Of a DNA stretch of 64,000 nucleotides, positions 55,819-64,000 are shown piece after piece. Numbering within the stretch: the first letter of the stretch is position 1; each line of letters begins with the position of its first letter. Both the position numbers and the translations under genes were made by a program. Below the pieces are notes generated by a model. It was not told where the DNA came from. It was given only the letters and a program-made list of their open reading frames with translations, and ran no database searches. The DNA is from Megalonaias nervosa. Taxonomy: Eukaryota > Mollusca > Bivalvia > Unionida > Unionidae. The stretch lies in the NCBI GenBank assembly GCA_016617855.1, contig JAECUM010000804.1, forward strand, positions 1 to 64,000. Direction: 5' to 3'.

Positions 55819-56203
55819 ATGGTTGACTTGTCTACCTATGAACATGCCTTCCAGACTAGCCAAGCTGAACGAAGTTTACGTGAATTTACATTGTGTCAGG
55901 CTAAACCTGATACCGAAGCCTGAAGAGATAGAGAATGTCAGAATGTTATCAATAGCCCAAGACCTGGTAGAAGAGGTCTTCAGAGAGGAAATCAAGAAAG
56001 AACAAGAAGAATGGACAGAGAAGTACAGACTTCAGATGCAAAGAGAACAGCAACAACAACAGTAGCAGCAGCAGCAAGAACCAGACAGAGGTTTTGTCGA
56101 CTGTCGTGTGGACACCAAAGAATTCTCCTTCTCTTTCCGCAGAAGCAGGCCGTATCGTATAGGAAAGCCTGCCGGCAGACGGGGATGCACTCTTAGACAG
56201 TAA
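55819..56203 (+). pseudogene. Right-end charged coiled-coil protein 1
   Basis: ATG 55819 (MVDLSTYEHAFQTSQAERS) lies 27 nt after TATAAAG. A frameshift near 55860-55920 leads into SIAQDLVEEVFREEIKKEQ and a Glu/Gln coiled coil with polyglutamine. It is cut by a TAG at 56063-56065 in the Q run. The tail FSFSFRRSRPYRIGKPAGRR ends at TAA 56201-56203. A histone-type hairpin follows 35 nt later. No family is recognised; the architecture parallels 56605 and 58228. Confidence 0.5.
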
Positions 56204-56238
56204 AAAAGATTGCCATCACTCTCCGTCAACAAAAAAAC

Positions 56239-56254
56239 AGCCCTTTTCTGGGCT
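56239..56254 (+). terminator. Histone-type 3' stem-loop after 55819-56203
   Basis: AACAAAAAAAC-AGCCCTTTTCTGGGCT-ACCCCA. Five base pairs plus a T-T at the loop end. TCGAAAAGACATA follows 13 nt later, then the conserved trailer ATTCAGTTGCCAAAAC. Confidence 0.75.
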
Positions 56255-56515
56255 ACCCCAATACTCTCGAAAAGACATACTAATTCAGTTGCCAAAACAA
56301 ATTGTATGTTTATGGTTTTTTTTAAAAATAGAAGGGTGTCTATAAGCACTTCGTTTCTTTTGTCAGTAAAAACATCCAACCTTTGTTTCTCTGTCTTGTC
56401 GAATCGTGCATGTCTGTACTTGTAAGTACTTGTAAGTAAAAAGTCAACGTGAGTGTTTCTTTTAGGTCCGTGCGTTTGATGTTTTGTTTTTGGTTATGGT
56501 AAGTTTTGGTGAAAG

Positions 56516-56555
56516 GGGATGTTTACCTTCACGTCCGTGCACCAGGGGTATAAAG
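56516..56555 (+). promoter_or_regulatory. Terminal-gene promoter block 2
   Basis: GGGATGTTTACCTTCACGTC, then CGTGCACCAGGGGTATAAAG. It aligns with blocks 1 and 3. The TATA position favours ATG 56605 over ATG 56566 as start. Confidence 0.65.
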
Positions 56556-56604
56556 CAGAGCGCTCATGAGTCTGGCTACCCGTGTTGACGTATCAACATT
56601 GAAA

Positions 56605-57178
56605 ATGAGTAGCAAAATTGCTAAATTGCTTGAATTTCAAACGCACCAGGAGTATTCCAGGCGGCTCCTGGATGAGCTGGCTATGGAGGCCGTTGCAGAA
56701 GAGGCCAGACTTGAGGAAGAGGAGGAAAAAAAGAAGAAAAAAAGAGGAGAAAGAAAAGAAACGAGGGATCCTGCCTCACCTCATAATGAGACCTGTGTGT
56801 GAGGTGAAGCCAATGATAAGTACACCTGCACAACCAGTACCACCTTCTCAACCACAGCCACAGCCACAACAACAACGTCAGCCACAACCTCTACCAAGAG
56901 CCGCTGTCCTCCAGACAGAAAACTTGAAGCAGGAAGCATTGGAGGAATTGGGGAGACAGCGGCAAGAGTGGGAGCCACAGAGACCTCATCATCCCCAGGT
57001 CTGGCATAGAGAAGACAGAGGGAACAAGTCTTCACTATCCCTCAAATTGAAAACTGGGATGATGAGGTTACTCAAGCCCCGTCTGCGCTCGGAACCATTA
57101 ATTGGGAGAATGACTGGAGCCGGCGATGCGTGTGTGGTGCCCTCCCTGGGAGATGTCATCATTAACCAGGTGATTTGA
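56605..57178 (+). pseudogene. Right-end charged coiled-coil protein 2
   Basis: ATG 56605 (MSSKIAKLLEFQTHQEYSR) is chosen because ATG 56566 is only about 10 nt from the TATA box. A Glu/Lys-rich helix (EEARLEEEEEKKKKKRGER) is followed by a shift near 56760. A Pro/Gln-rich segment (VPPSQPQPQPQQQRQPQP), a helix (ENLKQEALEELGRQRQEWE), and a second shift near 56985 follow. The last part ends near 57178. A histone-type hairpin follows 16 nt later. The function is unknown. Confidence 0.5.
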
Positions 57179-57194
57179 AGTTCTAAAAAAAACA

Positions 57195-57210
57195 AGCCCT
57201 TCTCAGGGCT
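57195..57210 (+). terminator. Histone-type 3' stem-loop after 56605-57178
   Basis: AAAACA-AGCCCTTCTCAGGGCT-AACCAG. A perfect 6-bp stem with a four-base TCTC loop. AGAAAAGAGAGA follows 12 nt later, then the trailer ATTCAATTTGCCAATT. The first stem pair is A-T instead of G-C. Confidence 0.8.
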
Positions 57211-57304
57211 AACCAGATCTCTAGAAAAGAGAGACTATTCAATTTGCCAATTTGTGTGAATGTGAAGTAGTGTGACTATAAACACTCACTCGTTTACTGA
57301 TGTG

Positions 57305-58135
57305 TGTATGTGTGTGTGTCTGTGTTCGCGTACGTTTGTGTGGATAGTATATATGGTGTGTTTTATGCATTCGCGTACGTCTGTGTGGATAGTGTGTGTG
57401 TGTGTTTTATGCATTCTCGTCCGTTGGTGTGGATAGTAGATATGGTGTGTTTTATGCTTTCGCGTTCGTTTGTGTGGATAGTAGATATGTATGTGTGTTT
57501 TATGCATTCGCATACGTTTGTGTGGATAGTATATATGGTGTGTTTTATGCTTTCGGGTTTGTTTGTGTGGATAGTAGATATGGTGTGTTTTATGTATTCT
57601 CATTCGTTGGTGTTGATAGTAGATATGGTGTGTTTTATGCATTCTCGTCCGTTTGTGTGGATAGTAGATATGGTGTGTTTTATGCATTCTCGGTCGTTTG
57701 TGTGGATAGTAGATATGGCGTGTTTTATGCATTCTCGTCCGTTTGTGTGAATAGTATATATGGCATGTTTTATGCTTTTGCGTCCGTTTGTGTGGATGGT
57801 ATATATGTGTGTGTTTTGTGCATTCGCGTTTGTTATTGTGGATAGTATATATGGTTTGTTTTATGCTTTCGCGTCCGTTTATGTGGATAGTATATATGTG
57901 TGTCTATTTTTTGCATTCTCGTACGTTGGTGTGGATAGTAGGTATGATGTGTTTTATGCGTTCGCGTCCGTTTGTGTGGATAGCATATATGTGTGTGTGT
58001 TTTATGCATTCTCGTCCGTTTGTGTGGATAGTTGGTATGGTATGTTTCTTATTCTCTTCACGTCTGTGTGGATAGTATATATTGTGTGTTTTATGCATTC
58101 TCGGTCGTTTGTGTGGATAGTATATAATATGTGAA
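57305..58135 (+). repeat. 45-bp minisatellite, about 18 copies
   Basis: The consensus unit contains GTTTTATGCATTCTCGTCCG then TTTGTGTGGATAGTAGATATG. Units vary at the third position of several triplets and in TAGATA versus TATATA. Because 45 is a multiple of three, several long open frames run through the array on both strands. I treat them as artefacts. The array lies between the second and third right-end genes, and its unit resembles the CGTCCG...TATA part of the shared promoter. Confidence 0.85.
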
Positions 58136-58145
58136 GTGAGTGTAA

Positions 58146-58186
58146 GGGATGTTTTCCTTCATGTCCGTGTTTGAAGTATATAAAAG
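58146..58186 (+). promoter_or_regulatory. Terminal-gene promoter block 3
   Basis: GGGATGTTTTCCTTCATGTC, then CGTGTTTGAAGTATATAAAAG. It lies 42 nt before ATG 58228. Confidence 0.65.
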
Positions 58187-58227
58187 CATAGCATTCGTCA
58201 TTCGTGCTATTATACACAGAATACAAC

Positions 58228-58560
58228 ATGGCAAGTAACTGGGAGAGAATGATTAGATTGCAGGAGGTGGTGGACACGTTAGGTGTACTGGAGGAGATGC
58301 TAGTCAGAATGCACTTTGGGGCTTATAGTCCTCATAGATTAAGCATGGAAATTAATAATCTAAAGAGAAGTAAGGACATCTTAAATGAGATGATTAGGAT
58401 TGAAAAAGAAGAAAAGGAAGATTTAGAAGACAAAAGGAGGAGGATGGAGTGGAACGAAAAGATAGAAAAGGAAAAAGAAAATAAAAAAGGAAGGAGGAGG
58501 AGAAGGAGAAGGAAACAACGGAGGAGAAGAAAAAGAATGAGAAGAAGAGAAAAAGTGTAG
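58228..58560 (+). CDS. Right-end charged coiled-coil protein 3
   Basis: ATG 58228 (MASNWERMIRLQEVVDTLG) starts a 110-residue frame. Residues 1-50 are helical and hydrophobic-amphipathic (LEEMLVRMHFGAYSPHRL). The rest is an extremely charged Glu/Lys then Arg-rich tail (KKGRRRRRRRKQRRRRKR). Coding-like sequence (LVEEKKNLEEKKKKKSK) continues in another frame to 58625, suggesting a late frameshift. It is the outermost right-end gene, reading outward into the TIR hairpin. Confidence 0.55.
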   Translation: MASNWERMIRLQEVVDTLGVLEEMLVRMHFGAYSPHRLSMEINNLKRSKDILNEMIRIEKEEKEDLEDKRRRMEWNEKIEKEKENKKGRRRRRRRKQRRRRKRMRRREKV

Positions 58561-58617
58561 GACAGAAAATAAGAAGTTGGTGGAGGAAAAGAAGAACTTA
58601 GAAGAAAAAAAGAAGAA

Positions 58618-58973
58618 GAAATCCAAAAGCCCTTTTCAGGGCCACTTTCATATGCCTCGAAAAGATATTTATTCTCACTTTGCCTATGTATGTGTTATCT
58701 ATGTGTTTATCTATGTCTCTGTCTCTCTACTGTATTTGTCCCTCCCTGGAGTAGCTGCGCGTATTCAGCTCAGCCACTTGCAACATTGTTACAAGTGTCC
58801 AGTACCGTGACGTCACCCTACCTGTTCCATTCCTATTCTCCCTATACAAAATTCCCATTGATGCTAAAGTGCCCCTGGGTGATTCTTTTACGCTAAAAAT
58901 CTTGACGACAAAGTGCCGGGATCCTTTTTAACATAGAAGTTCCCTTGACGCTAAAGTGCCTCCATATACTACT
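58618..58973 (-). repeat. Right terminal inverted repeat of the Polinton
   Basis: It is the inverse of 39479-39835. It contains a perfect TGACGTCA at 58808-58815 (the left copy reads TGACGTCT), and TTGACGCTAAAGTGCC-type repeats near the outer end. ATCATA follows. Confidence 0.9.
58628..58643 (+). terminator. Histone-type 3' stem-loop, right TIR
   Basis: TCCAAA-AGCCCTTTTCAGGGCC-ACTTTC. It is the same as the left TIR hairpin except that the first G is A, leaving five pairs. CGAAAAGATA follows 14 nt later, then ATTCTCACTTTGCCTATG. It ends the 58228 transcript. Confidence 0.8.
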
Positions 58974-58979
58974 ATCATA

Positions 58980-59973
58980 ATTTTCGCTGCTTTTATGACT
59001 GACTGCGAAATATATTATATACGTCATGGTACATTTTTTCAAACCTCTACTGTCTCAGTAAGTGAGAGTTTCTCTTTTCAAGCTCACAAGGAACGGTAAA
59101 CTCTTATCATGGTTTGGATGTTTTCATTACACTGAAGTCTCACCGATATTTCCATCTACTTGATGGAATAAACCTGTGGGACGTAGATGTGTCAGACAGC
59201 TTCCCGGGGTTTATTCCCTTTCCTAAAATCAAATAATTTTTTTTTATGTATTTGTACTTTTATATTGGACATTGCCAACACTAGACATCAAAATCAAATG
59301 CAATATACATACATTGGCGGTTCATAATGTTTTTAGATGGCCAACCGGATTAGGTTTGTTGTGTTAGCCTCGCCACCCATCAAATACTAAAAACCACATA
59401 GGTAGGAGATTTCATATAATTAATGTTGATTTCTGCGACCCACTCAAAACAGCATGAAGAACCAGTTTGGGTCGCCACCCATGGGTTAAGAACCACTACT
59501 TTGATTAACAAACTAGTGGATCGAAAAAGTAGCCATCGAAAGGTACACTATGTCAGACCTGAAAGCTGATCCATCTCAAGCGGAGTATATTTTTTTCTTT
59601 ACTGAAATATGATCTAGTTTGATCGATAAAAGTATTTCGTTAAAGTGTTGTAGTTTTTTTTGGATGAAAGCACGCGACGTTTGAGTTGCATTCAATTCTT
59701 TTTATCTAATGAAGGACAAATGTAGTCAATAGACTTTTATTTACTTGCAGCAAATGGAACTGGACTCTTACTTTCTTCTACGCGCCTATTAAACAAATAC
59801 GATTTCTCCAGATTTAAAGATAAATCTGGTATTTGATTTTAACTCAAAATCTTTGAAGTATTTAACACGGCTATCACAATGATGTCTAAATTCAGTAATC
59901 TTTTAATAATAATAATATTATTATATGTAAAAATCTATATAAGCTGTATATATACTGATACTGTATCATTTCT

Positions 59974-60004
<31 letters not shown>

Positions 60005-60648
60005 CAGTCGGATCACTTGCACTAAGATTGAACTCTTTCTCGGTAATAATATCAGACCTGTCGGACCATACACAGCAATTACGGGGTGGTTTGGGATGGA
60101 CCCGCATTCGTTCCATTGTTTGGATGCTCTTGCCAAGCACTGAGATTCATCTTGCCCTGCCCTGTACTGTGTCTCTCCATACGTGTCTCTGACTGTCCCT
60201 TTCAGACTGGGATGATTATGGCAGCTATCTAGTATAAGATAGCATCCTTAAAATTAAAACAACATTTTTTTAAACATTGACATGAAATATATTTTTATGA
60301 TTATAGCGATAAACTAAGCTTTACAGATTTCTGCCATGCAAATTGATAAGTGGTTATGACCAATCAAGGAAATCCAAATATGATGCTTGGATTTCAGCTG
60401 CATAAAGATAATAAGATGGAGTTCAAATTTTATACCTGACGTGTTTGAAAATAGTCACGCTTTGGTATCTTTCCTTTCGTTTGCGTTTCTTTGAATATAT
60501 TAGAGACAGTCCACTCCAGGAGACCAGTTTTTATACTGTGTTCTCAGTAATCAGCCTAGGTTTTAAAGATGTAGAAAAGTCCAACTATACTCTTTTATTG
60601 ACTGGTCTCAAACATGTGCAACCACAAATGTTCAATGCATTTTATGTC

Positions 60649-60746
<98 letters not shown>

Positions 60747-60990
60747 AAGAGAGAGAAACAGTACTCAAGAGGACAAATCCAAATGAAATTATTCACTTTG
60801 ATGAAAAACTACACATTTAGTTAAAAGTAACTGCTTGAAATCTGTAATAGTCAAAACGTTAATTGATTACTTTTGATATTCTTTTACGATTACTTAACAT
60901 GTTATGTAAACGTATCTCTCCTTCACTTGACTGTGTAAATAATTTTGCATGAAAATAAATCGACTTTGCATATAAGGCAACCTATATACA
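58980..60990. other. Non-coding stretch with possible hAT-type MITE and microsatellites
   Basis: 59313-59506 may be a short non-autonomous hAT-like copy: it ends GGGTTAAGAACCACTAC and begins with a weak inverse (GGCGGTTCATAATG). TA repeats occur at 59980-60004 and a long (GA)n tract at about 60652-60741. No gene is seen. Confidence 0.4.
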
Positions 60991-60994
60991 ATGA

Positions 60995-61690
60995 ATAAAT
61001 TAATAAAGCAATCCACAACCAATCATCAAACTACAACCAATAGCACAAGTAATGAATCTACAACCAATCTTCATATTCCAACCAATGGCAAGAGTAATGA
61101 AGACACAACCAATCATCAAACTACAACCAGTCGCACGAGTAAGGAATACACAACCAATAGTCAAACTACAACCAATAGAATTAGTGGTTTGCGGGTTTGT
61201 GGGTTTAACGCATTTTTCAGCACATAATATGCTATACATGGTGGCCAGTATATCCAGTGGAGGAACAACATAGGAAACCCCGAGAACAACCACCAACCCA
61301 CGGGAAGCTACTGGTCAGATGGCTGACATGCCCCGTTGGCCGAACCCAAGACTCGAACCCACACAAACAGAGGTGAGATGTCAGTGATCTGCAAAGGCGA
61401 ACCCCTTAGACCACTCTGACAGCCATGTTCTCATGACTAATGAATCCACAACCTATAATCAAAGTACCGCCAATTCGTATGAGTAATGAATCCACAACCT
61501 ATCACCAAAATACAGCCAATCGTATGAGTAATGAATCCACAACCTATCGTCAAAGTACAGCCAAATGCATGAGTAATCAAACCATAACCAAAAATAAAAG
61601 TATAGCCAATCGCATGAGTAATGAAGCCATAACCAATCACAATAGGATAGCCATTCGCATAAGGAAATTTAAATATATAACCAATATTAG
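60995..61690. repeat. Degenerate 45-bp minisatellite split by a SINE
   Basis: Units like AGTAATGAATCCACAACC, then ATCATCAAACTACAACCAAT repeat across 60995-61188 and again across 61431-61690. Unit length is about 45 bp in the right part. The two parts are separated by the SINE at 61189-61425. Confidence 0.75.
61189..61425 (-). mobile_element. tRNA-derived SINE, second copy
   Basis: The minus strand begins with GTCAGAGTGGTCTAAGG (A-box region) and has B box GGGTTCGAGTC. The body is shared with 28413-28653 (ACATGGTGGCCAGTAT, CACCAACCCACGGGAAGCTA). It is inserted in the minisatellite. I could not define a target duplication. Confidence 0.75.
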
Positions 61691-62674
61691 TTCGACATAT
61701 TTCAACAACATGGTATACGTTATGCAATGGTCTAGACTCTCTAGAGAAATAGGCAAATTTTAATTGGTGTTATGCGATGCTCTAGAAAAGTAGGGAAACT
61801 TTTAACATTGACCGTAACAGGATTTTTATTGCATGATATAAGTTAAAGCAGATTTACCTTCGTGAGATACATTATAAAGTGTATTTGGAAAAGATCCGTC
61901 GGGCAGAAAGGAGTGCTGAGGCGCTGAACGAGGGACCTGAGTGGCACACGGAGGGTTATTATGGTGAGATGAAGACAATGTTGGCTTTACTGTCTGAGCT
62001 GTTCAAAGGAAAACACATTTTCACTTGCATTAATTGGAATCCAGAGCAAATTTACAATTAGCAATAATCTTCATTGTATATACAACAAATTTACTTTTAT
62101 CGGATGGGAGTTATTTTCCGTGGATTTCATAGTTGGTACAAATCACACAAGGAATAATGATCCTGATGTGAATATATGATTATCCCGTTCCCCAAAAACT
62201 TTAGTTGAAACACCAATATAAATGTGATGCTTGGCAAAATAATAAAACTGATATGCATAAAATTAAGCGAATTACTGACTACTCGAACAGGGGCGAAGTA
62301 ATTAGAGGTGGGCCAAATGAAACATTAAGCACTTGTCATAGATACTTATTGGCAAAATATTTCTCCATTTCCGTCCCTTTGTATATTTAAGACATGCAAT
62401 AGTTAAAACAACTAATGCACACAAGTTATTAATTTTACTACTTCTAAAAGTACAAGTATTAGTAATTCTGCTGACGTTCGTACAACTAATATTATTATTA
62501 GTTTGATCCTTGTTTAGTACACAGTAAAGATAAACATGGAATTCGTACAACAAAAGTAAAATAGGATGTTAATTACAATGTTGCAATTAATGTTGCAGTG
62601 TTTAAAATATTTTTCATCAATGATAGTTCAGTTACTAGACGTATACATTAAGTTGTATGACTGTGTAAATGGAA
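61691..62674. other. Unrecognised sequence
   Basis: A 60-codon frame at 61879-62061 (YLEKIRRAERSAEALNEGP) has coding-like composition but no recognisable domain, start context or splice partners. Nothing else is called. Confidence 0.3.
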
Positions 62675-62836
62675 CTAACAGTGGTGTTTGTAGGCTGGTC
62701 CTGTTGCAAAACGTGGTCCTATCTCATTAAGACTCAGTGGTTGCGGAAAATTCTCCGTGTTAGCCCAATCCGCTGTGGAGCAGCGAACGCTGAAGTCGCC
62801 ATTTGAAGGATCCTTAAAGTCTGATTTATCCATCGC
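62675..62836 (-). CDS. Probable terminal exon of an unrecognised host gene
   Basis: On the minus strand an acceptor (CCCTTCTCAG) precedes GCG ATG GAT. The exon stays open for 53 codons to TAG at 62675-62677. The peptide contains MDKSDFKDPSNGDFSVRCS, then LSLNEIGPRFATGPAYKHH. The composition is coding-like and unlike the AT-rich surroundings. I do not recognise the protein; a ciliary/axonemal small protein is a guess only. Upstream exons would lie at higher coordinates. Confidence 0.5.
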   Translation of the reverse strand, partial: AMDKSDFKDPSNGDFSVRCSTADWANTENFPQPLSLNEIGPRFATGPAYKHHC

Positions 62837-64000
62837 CTGAGAAGGGAACAGTAAATTATCGCTTTATTTTTGTCATGGATATAACATAAATATCCTACAT
62901 GTTGACAAGCAATTTCAGAAATCAGTTAAGATTGAAGTCGCTGTCTTTTTATCATTTCAGTTAGATTCTGATGATAGGTTTTTCCAAAGAGTTTAATTTA
63001 AAGAACAAGAGTTGAATTATGACAGATTACTAGCAATATGTTACTAGTTCAATAGGGATGGAAACATTCTATCATTTGAAATGGGTGTTATTACCTTACC
63101 ACCAACCTTTTTGGGACTTCTGAGCGGGTGACCTTACATTAAATGAAGGAAGTTGTCCTGACCGGAAGTGATTATAAAATGTATGAACAGACCTTGGAGC
63201 AAATACGTACAGATGTATATTTCTTTTCATTACAAAAAAGTCTATGAATCAAAACAAGATTTACAAAGGGACAACATCGGTAATCTTCATACATTAAAAT
63301 TCCATAAATGAACCTCAAATATAATATTAATCGGGTGTGCTGTAAACTATGCAATATGTGTAACGGTGACATTCTTCTGCCGAATTGTCTCAGCAGGTTT
63401 TAACCCAATCGCGCGTGTGATTTCATTATTCAACGCTACTATGACTTATTGAAGCTGTGTTAAAGCTGTGTCGAGATTGCTCTAGATCGAAGCTGTGTCG
63501 AGATCGCTCTAGAGTGTGAGCACTCCATGTACGAATAATTAAATATTCATACACCTACTGATGGCCGAATAATCGTTCCTCAACTGTACGGCTAAAGCGT
63601 TGCACACTAGCACGATTCTGATATATGCCAACATACCCAAGACAAACCAGCACTTATGTTTTGCCAACAGCGCACCAACAGCTTGACGAAATTCTTTGTA
63701 TAAATACCTCCAATGAGTCTGCTTTGTTCATTATAACGTAGATTTCTAGCGACCATGAGAGGCGGATCCTCATAATGCAATCTTGGCCTTTATACCTCTT
63801 TTGATGAAACATCTGGCAATTCTTTATCCTATTCCTGGCCCCCCAGTTCAAGTCAAGGTTGAGATCTTTATCAACACGTTGACATGCATGGATATAACTT
63901 GATGCTTCGTACGCAAGATCTTGTCGGTAACATGTAATATTGACGCGATTTATAGGTTATTCTCCGGACATACGGTGATTGTTAGAATCTAGAATCAAGT
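62837..64000. other. Right flank, no confident gene
   Basis: A short minus-strand stretch at 63660-63800 has coding-like peptide (EDPPLMVARNLRYNEQSR) with an in-frame stop upstream and a weak acceptor. It could be an eroded exon. The duplicated phrase AAGCTGTGTCGAGAT at about 63451-63510 is a small tandem repeat. Confidence 0.3.

Larger units (their letters stand above)
39479..58973. mobile_element. Polinton/Maverick, complete ends, internally decayed (19.5 kb)
   Basis: The element has terminal inverted repeats of about 356 bp (39479-39835 and 58618-58973) starting AGTAGTATATGG. It is flanked by a perfect 6-bp target duplication ATCATA (39473-39478 and 58974-58979), as expected for Polintons. 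The core gene set is present: protein-primed DNA polymerase B, packaging ATPase, rve integrase with chromodomain-like tail, penton-type capsid protein and adenain-like protease. Terminal accessory genes carry histone-type 3' hairpins. I did not find the double-jelly-roll major capsid gene. Confidence 0.95.

Noticed and set aside
57305..58135. CRISPR-like array
   Set aside because: The units are directly adjacent, without unique spacers, and the genome is eukaryotic.
57286..58277. Long open frames on both strands (90-149 codons) with repeated peptide units
   Set aside because: They arise because the minisatellite unit is 45 bp, a multiple of three. They have no start context or domain, and reading is possible in several frames.
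39479..58973. Stop-codon reassignment or programmed frameshifting to explain the broken Polinton genes
   Set aside because: All three stop codons occur in frame, frameshifts are scattered, and catalytic residues are also lost (polymerase DTDS, integrase Asp). Decay is the simpler explanation.
63654..63851. Possible host exon on the minus strand
   Set aside because: The coding-like stretch has an in-frame stop and only a weak acceptor. The evidence is not sufficient.

Overview
This is a non-coding-rich, AT-rich animal genome window dominated by mobile DNA. A truncated SINE with a Meta-type central domain at the left edge, two tRNA-derived SINEs of a type I associate with molluscs, a Gmr1-like Ty3/Gypsy element, an RTE-like LINE, a Penelope-like fragment and many TA/CA/GA microsatellites point to a mollusc (bivalve or cephalopod most likely). 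No complete ordinary host gene is visible. Host coding sequence is limited to a few small exons on the minus strand.

Layout. (1) 1-489: SINE remnant and a CA microsatellite. (2) 490-8915: an 8.4-kb virus-like element with 174-bp terminal inverted repeats and a 5-bp target duplication (AATTG). Its minus strand carries decayed genes for a double-jelly-roll-like capsid protein, a penton-like protein, an adenain-like protease, a fibre-like protein and small core-like proteins. I find no polymerase, integrase or packaging ATPase. (3) 9009-10161: broken retrotransposon gag. (4) 13026-13952: solo LTR. (5) 15473-16666 and 29392-30642: two duplicated copies of a two-exon, four-cysteine host protein gene (first copy dead, second intact over these exons); a third, diverged member lies at 38760-39018. 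(6) 18462-25447: LTR retrotransposon with integrase upstream of reverse transcriptase (Gmr1-like). (7) 26920-29400: tandem duplication with a SINE inserted in one copy. (8) 32708-36070: RTE-like LINE inserted with a textbook twin-priming inversion and an 11-bp target duplication, itself flanked by Penelope-like sequence. (9) 39479-58973: a 19.5-kb Polinton/Maverick with about 356-bp terminal inverted repeats and a perfect 6-bp target duplication (ATCATA). (10) 59000-64000: microsatellites, a 45-bp minisatellite split by a SINE, and one probable host terminal exon.

The Polinton is the most informative part. Its core contains protein-primed DNA polymerase B, a packaging ATPase, an rve integrase with a chromodomain-like tail, a penton-type capsid protein, a two-TM protein and an adenain-like protease. 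Several are broken by stops and frameshifts; the ATPase and the protease domain are open. It also carries a BIR (IAP-type) domain gene. The outer, fast-evolving genes at both ends encode charged coiled-coil proteins. Five transcription units there end in a hairpin that matches the metazoan replication-dependent histone mRNA 3' stem-loop (GGCCCTTTTCAGGGCC in the best copy), each followed 12-14 nt later by a purine-rich CGAAAAGA-type block like the histone downstream element. Three of these genes also share an upstream promoter block. The reading I propose is that this Polinton borrowed histone-type, S-phase-linked, non-polyadenylated 3'-end formation for its terminal genes, while at least one core gene (the protease) has an AATAAA signal.
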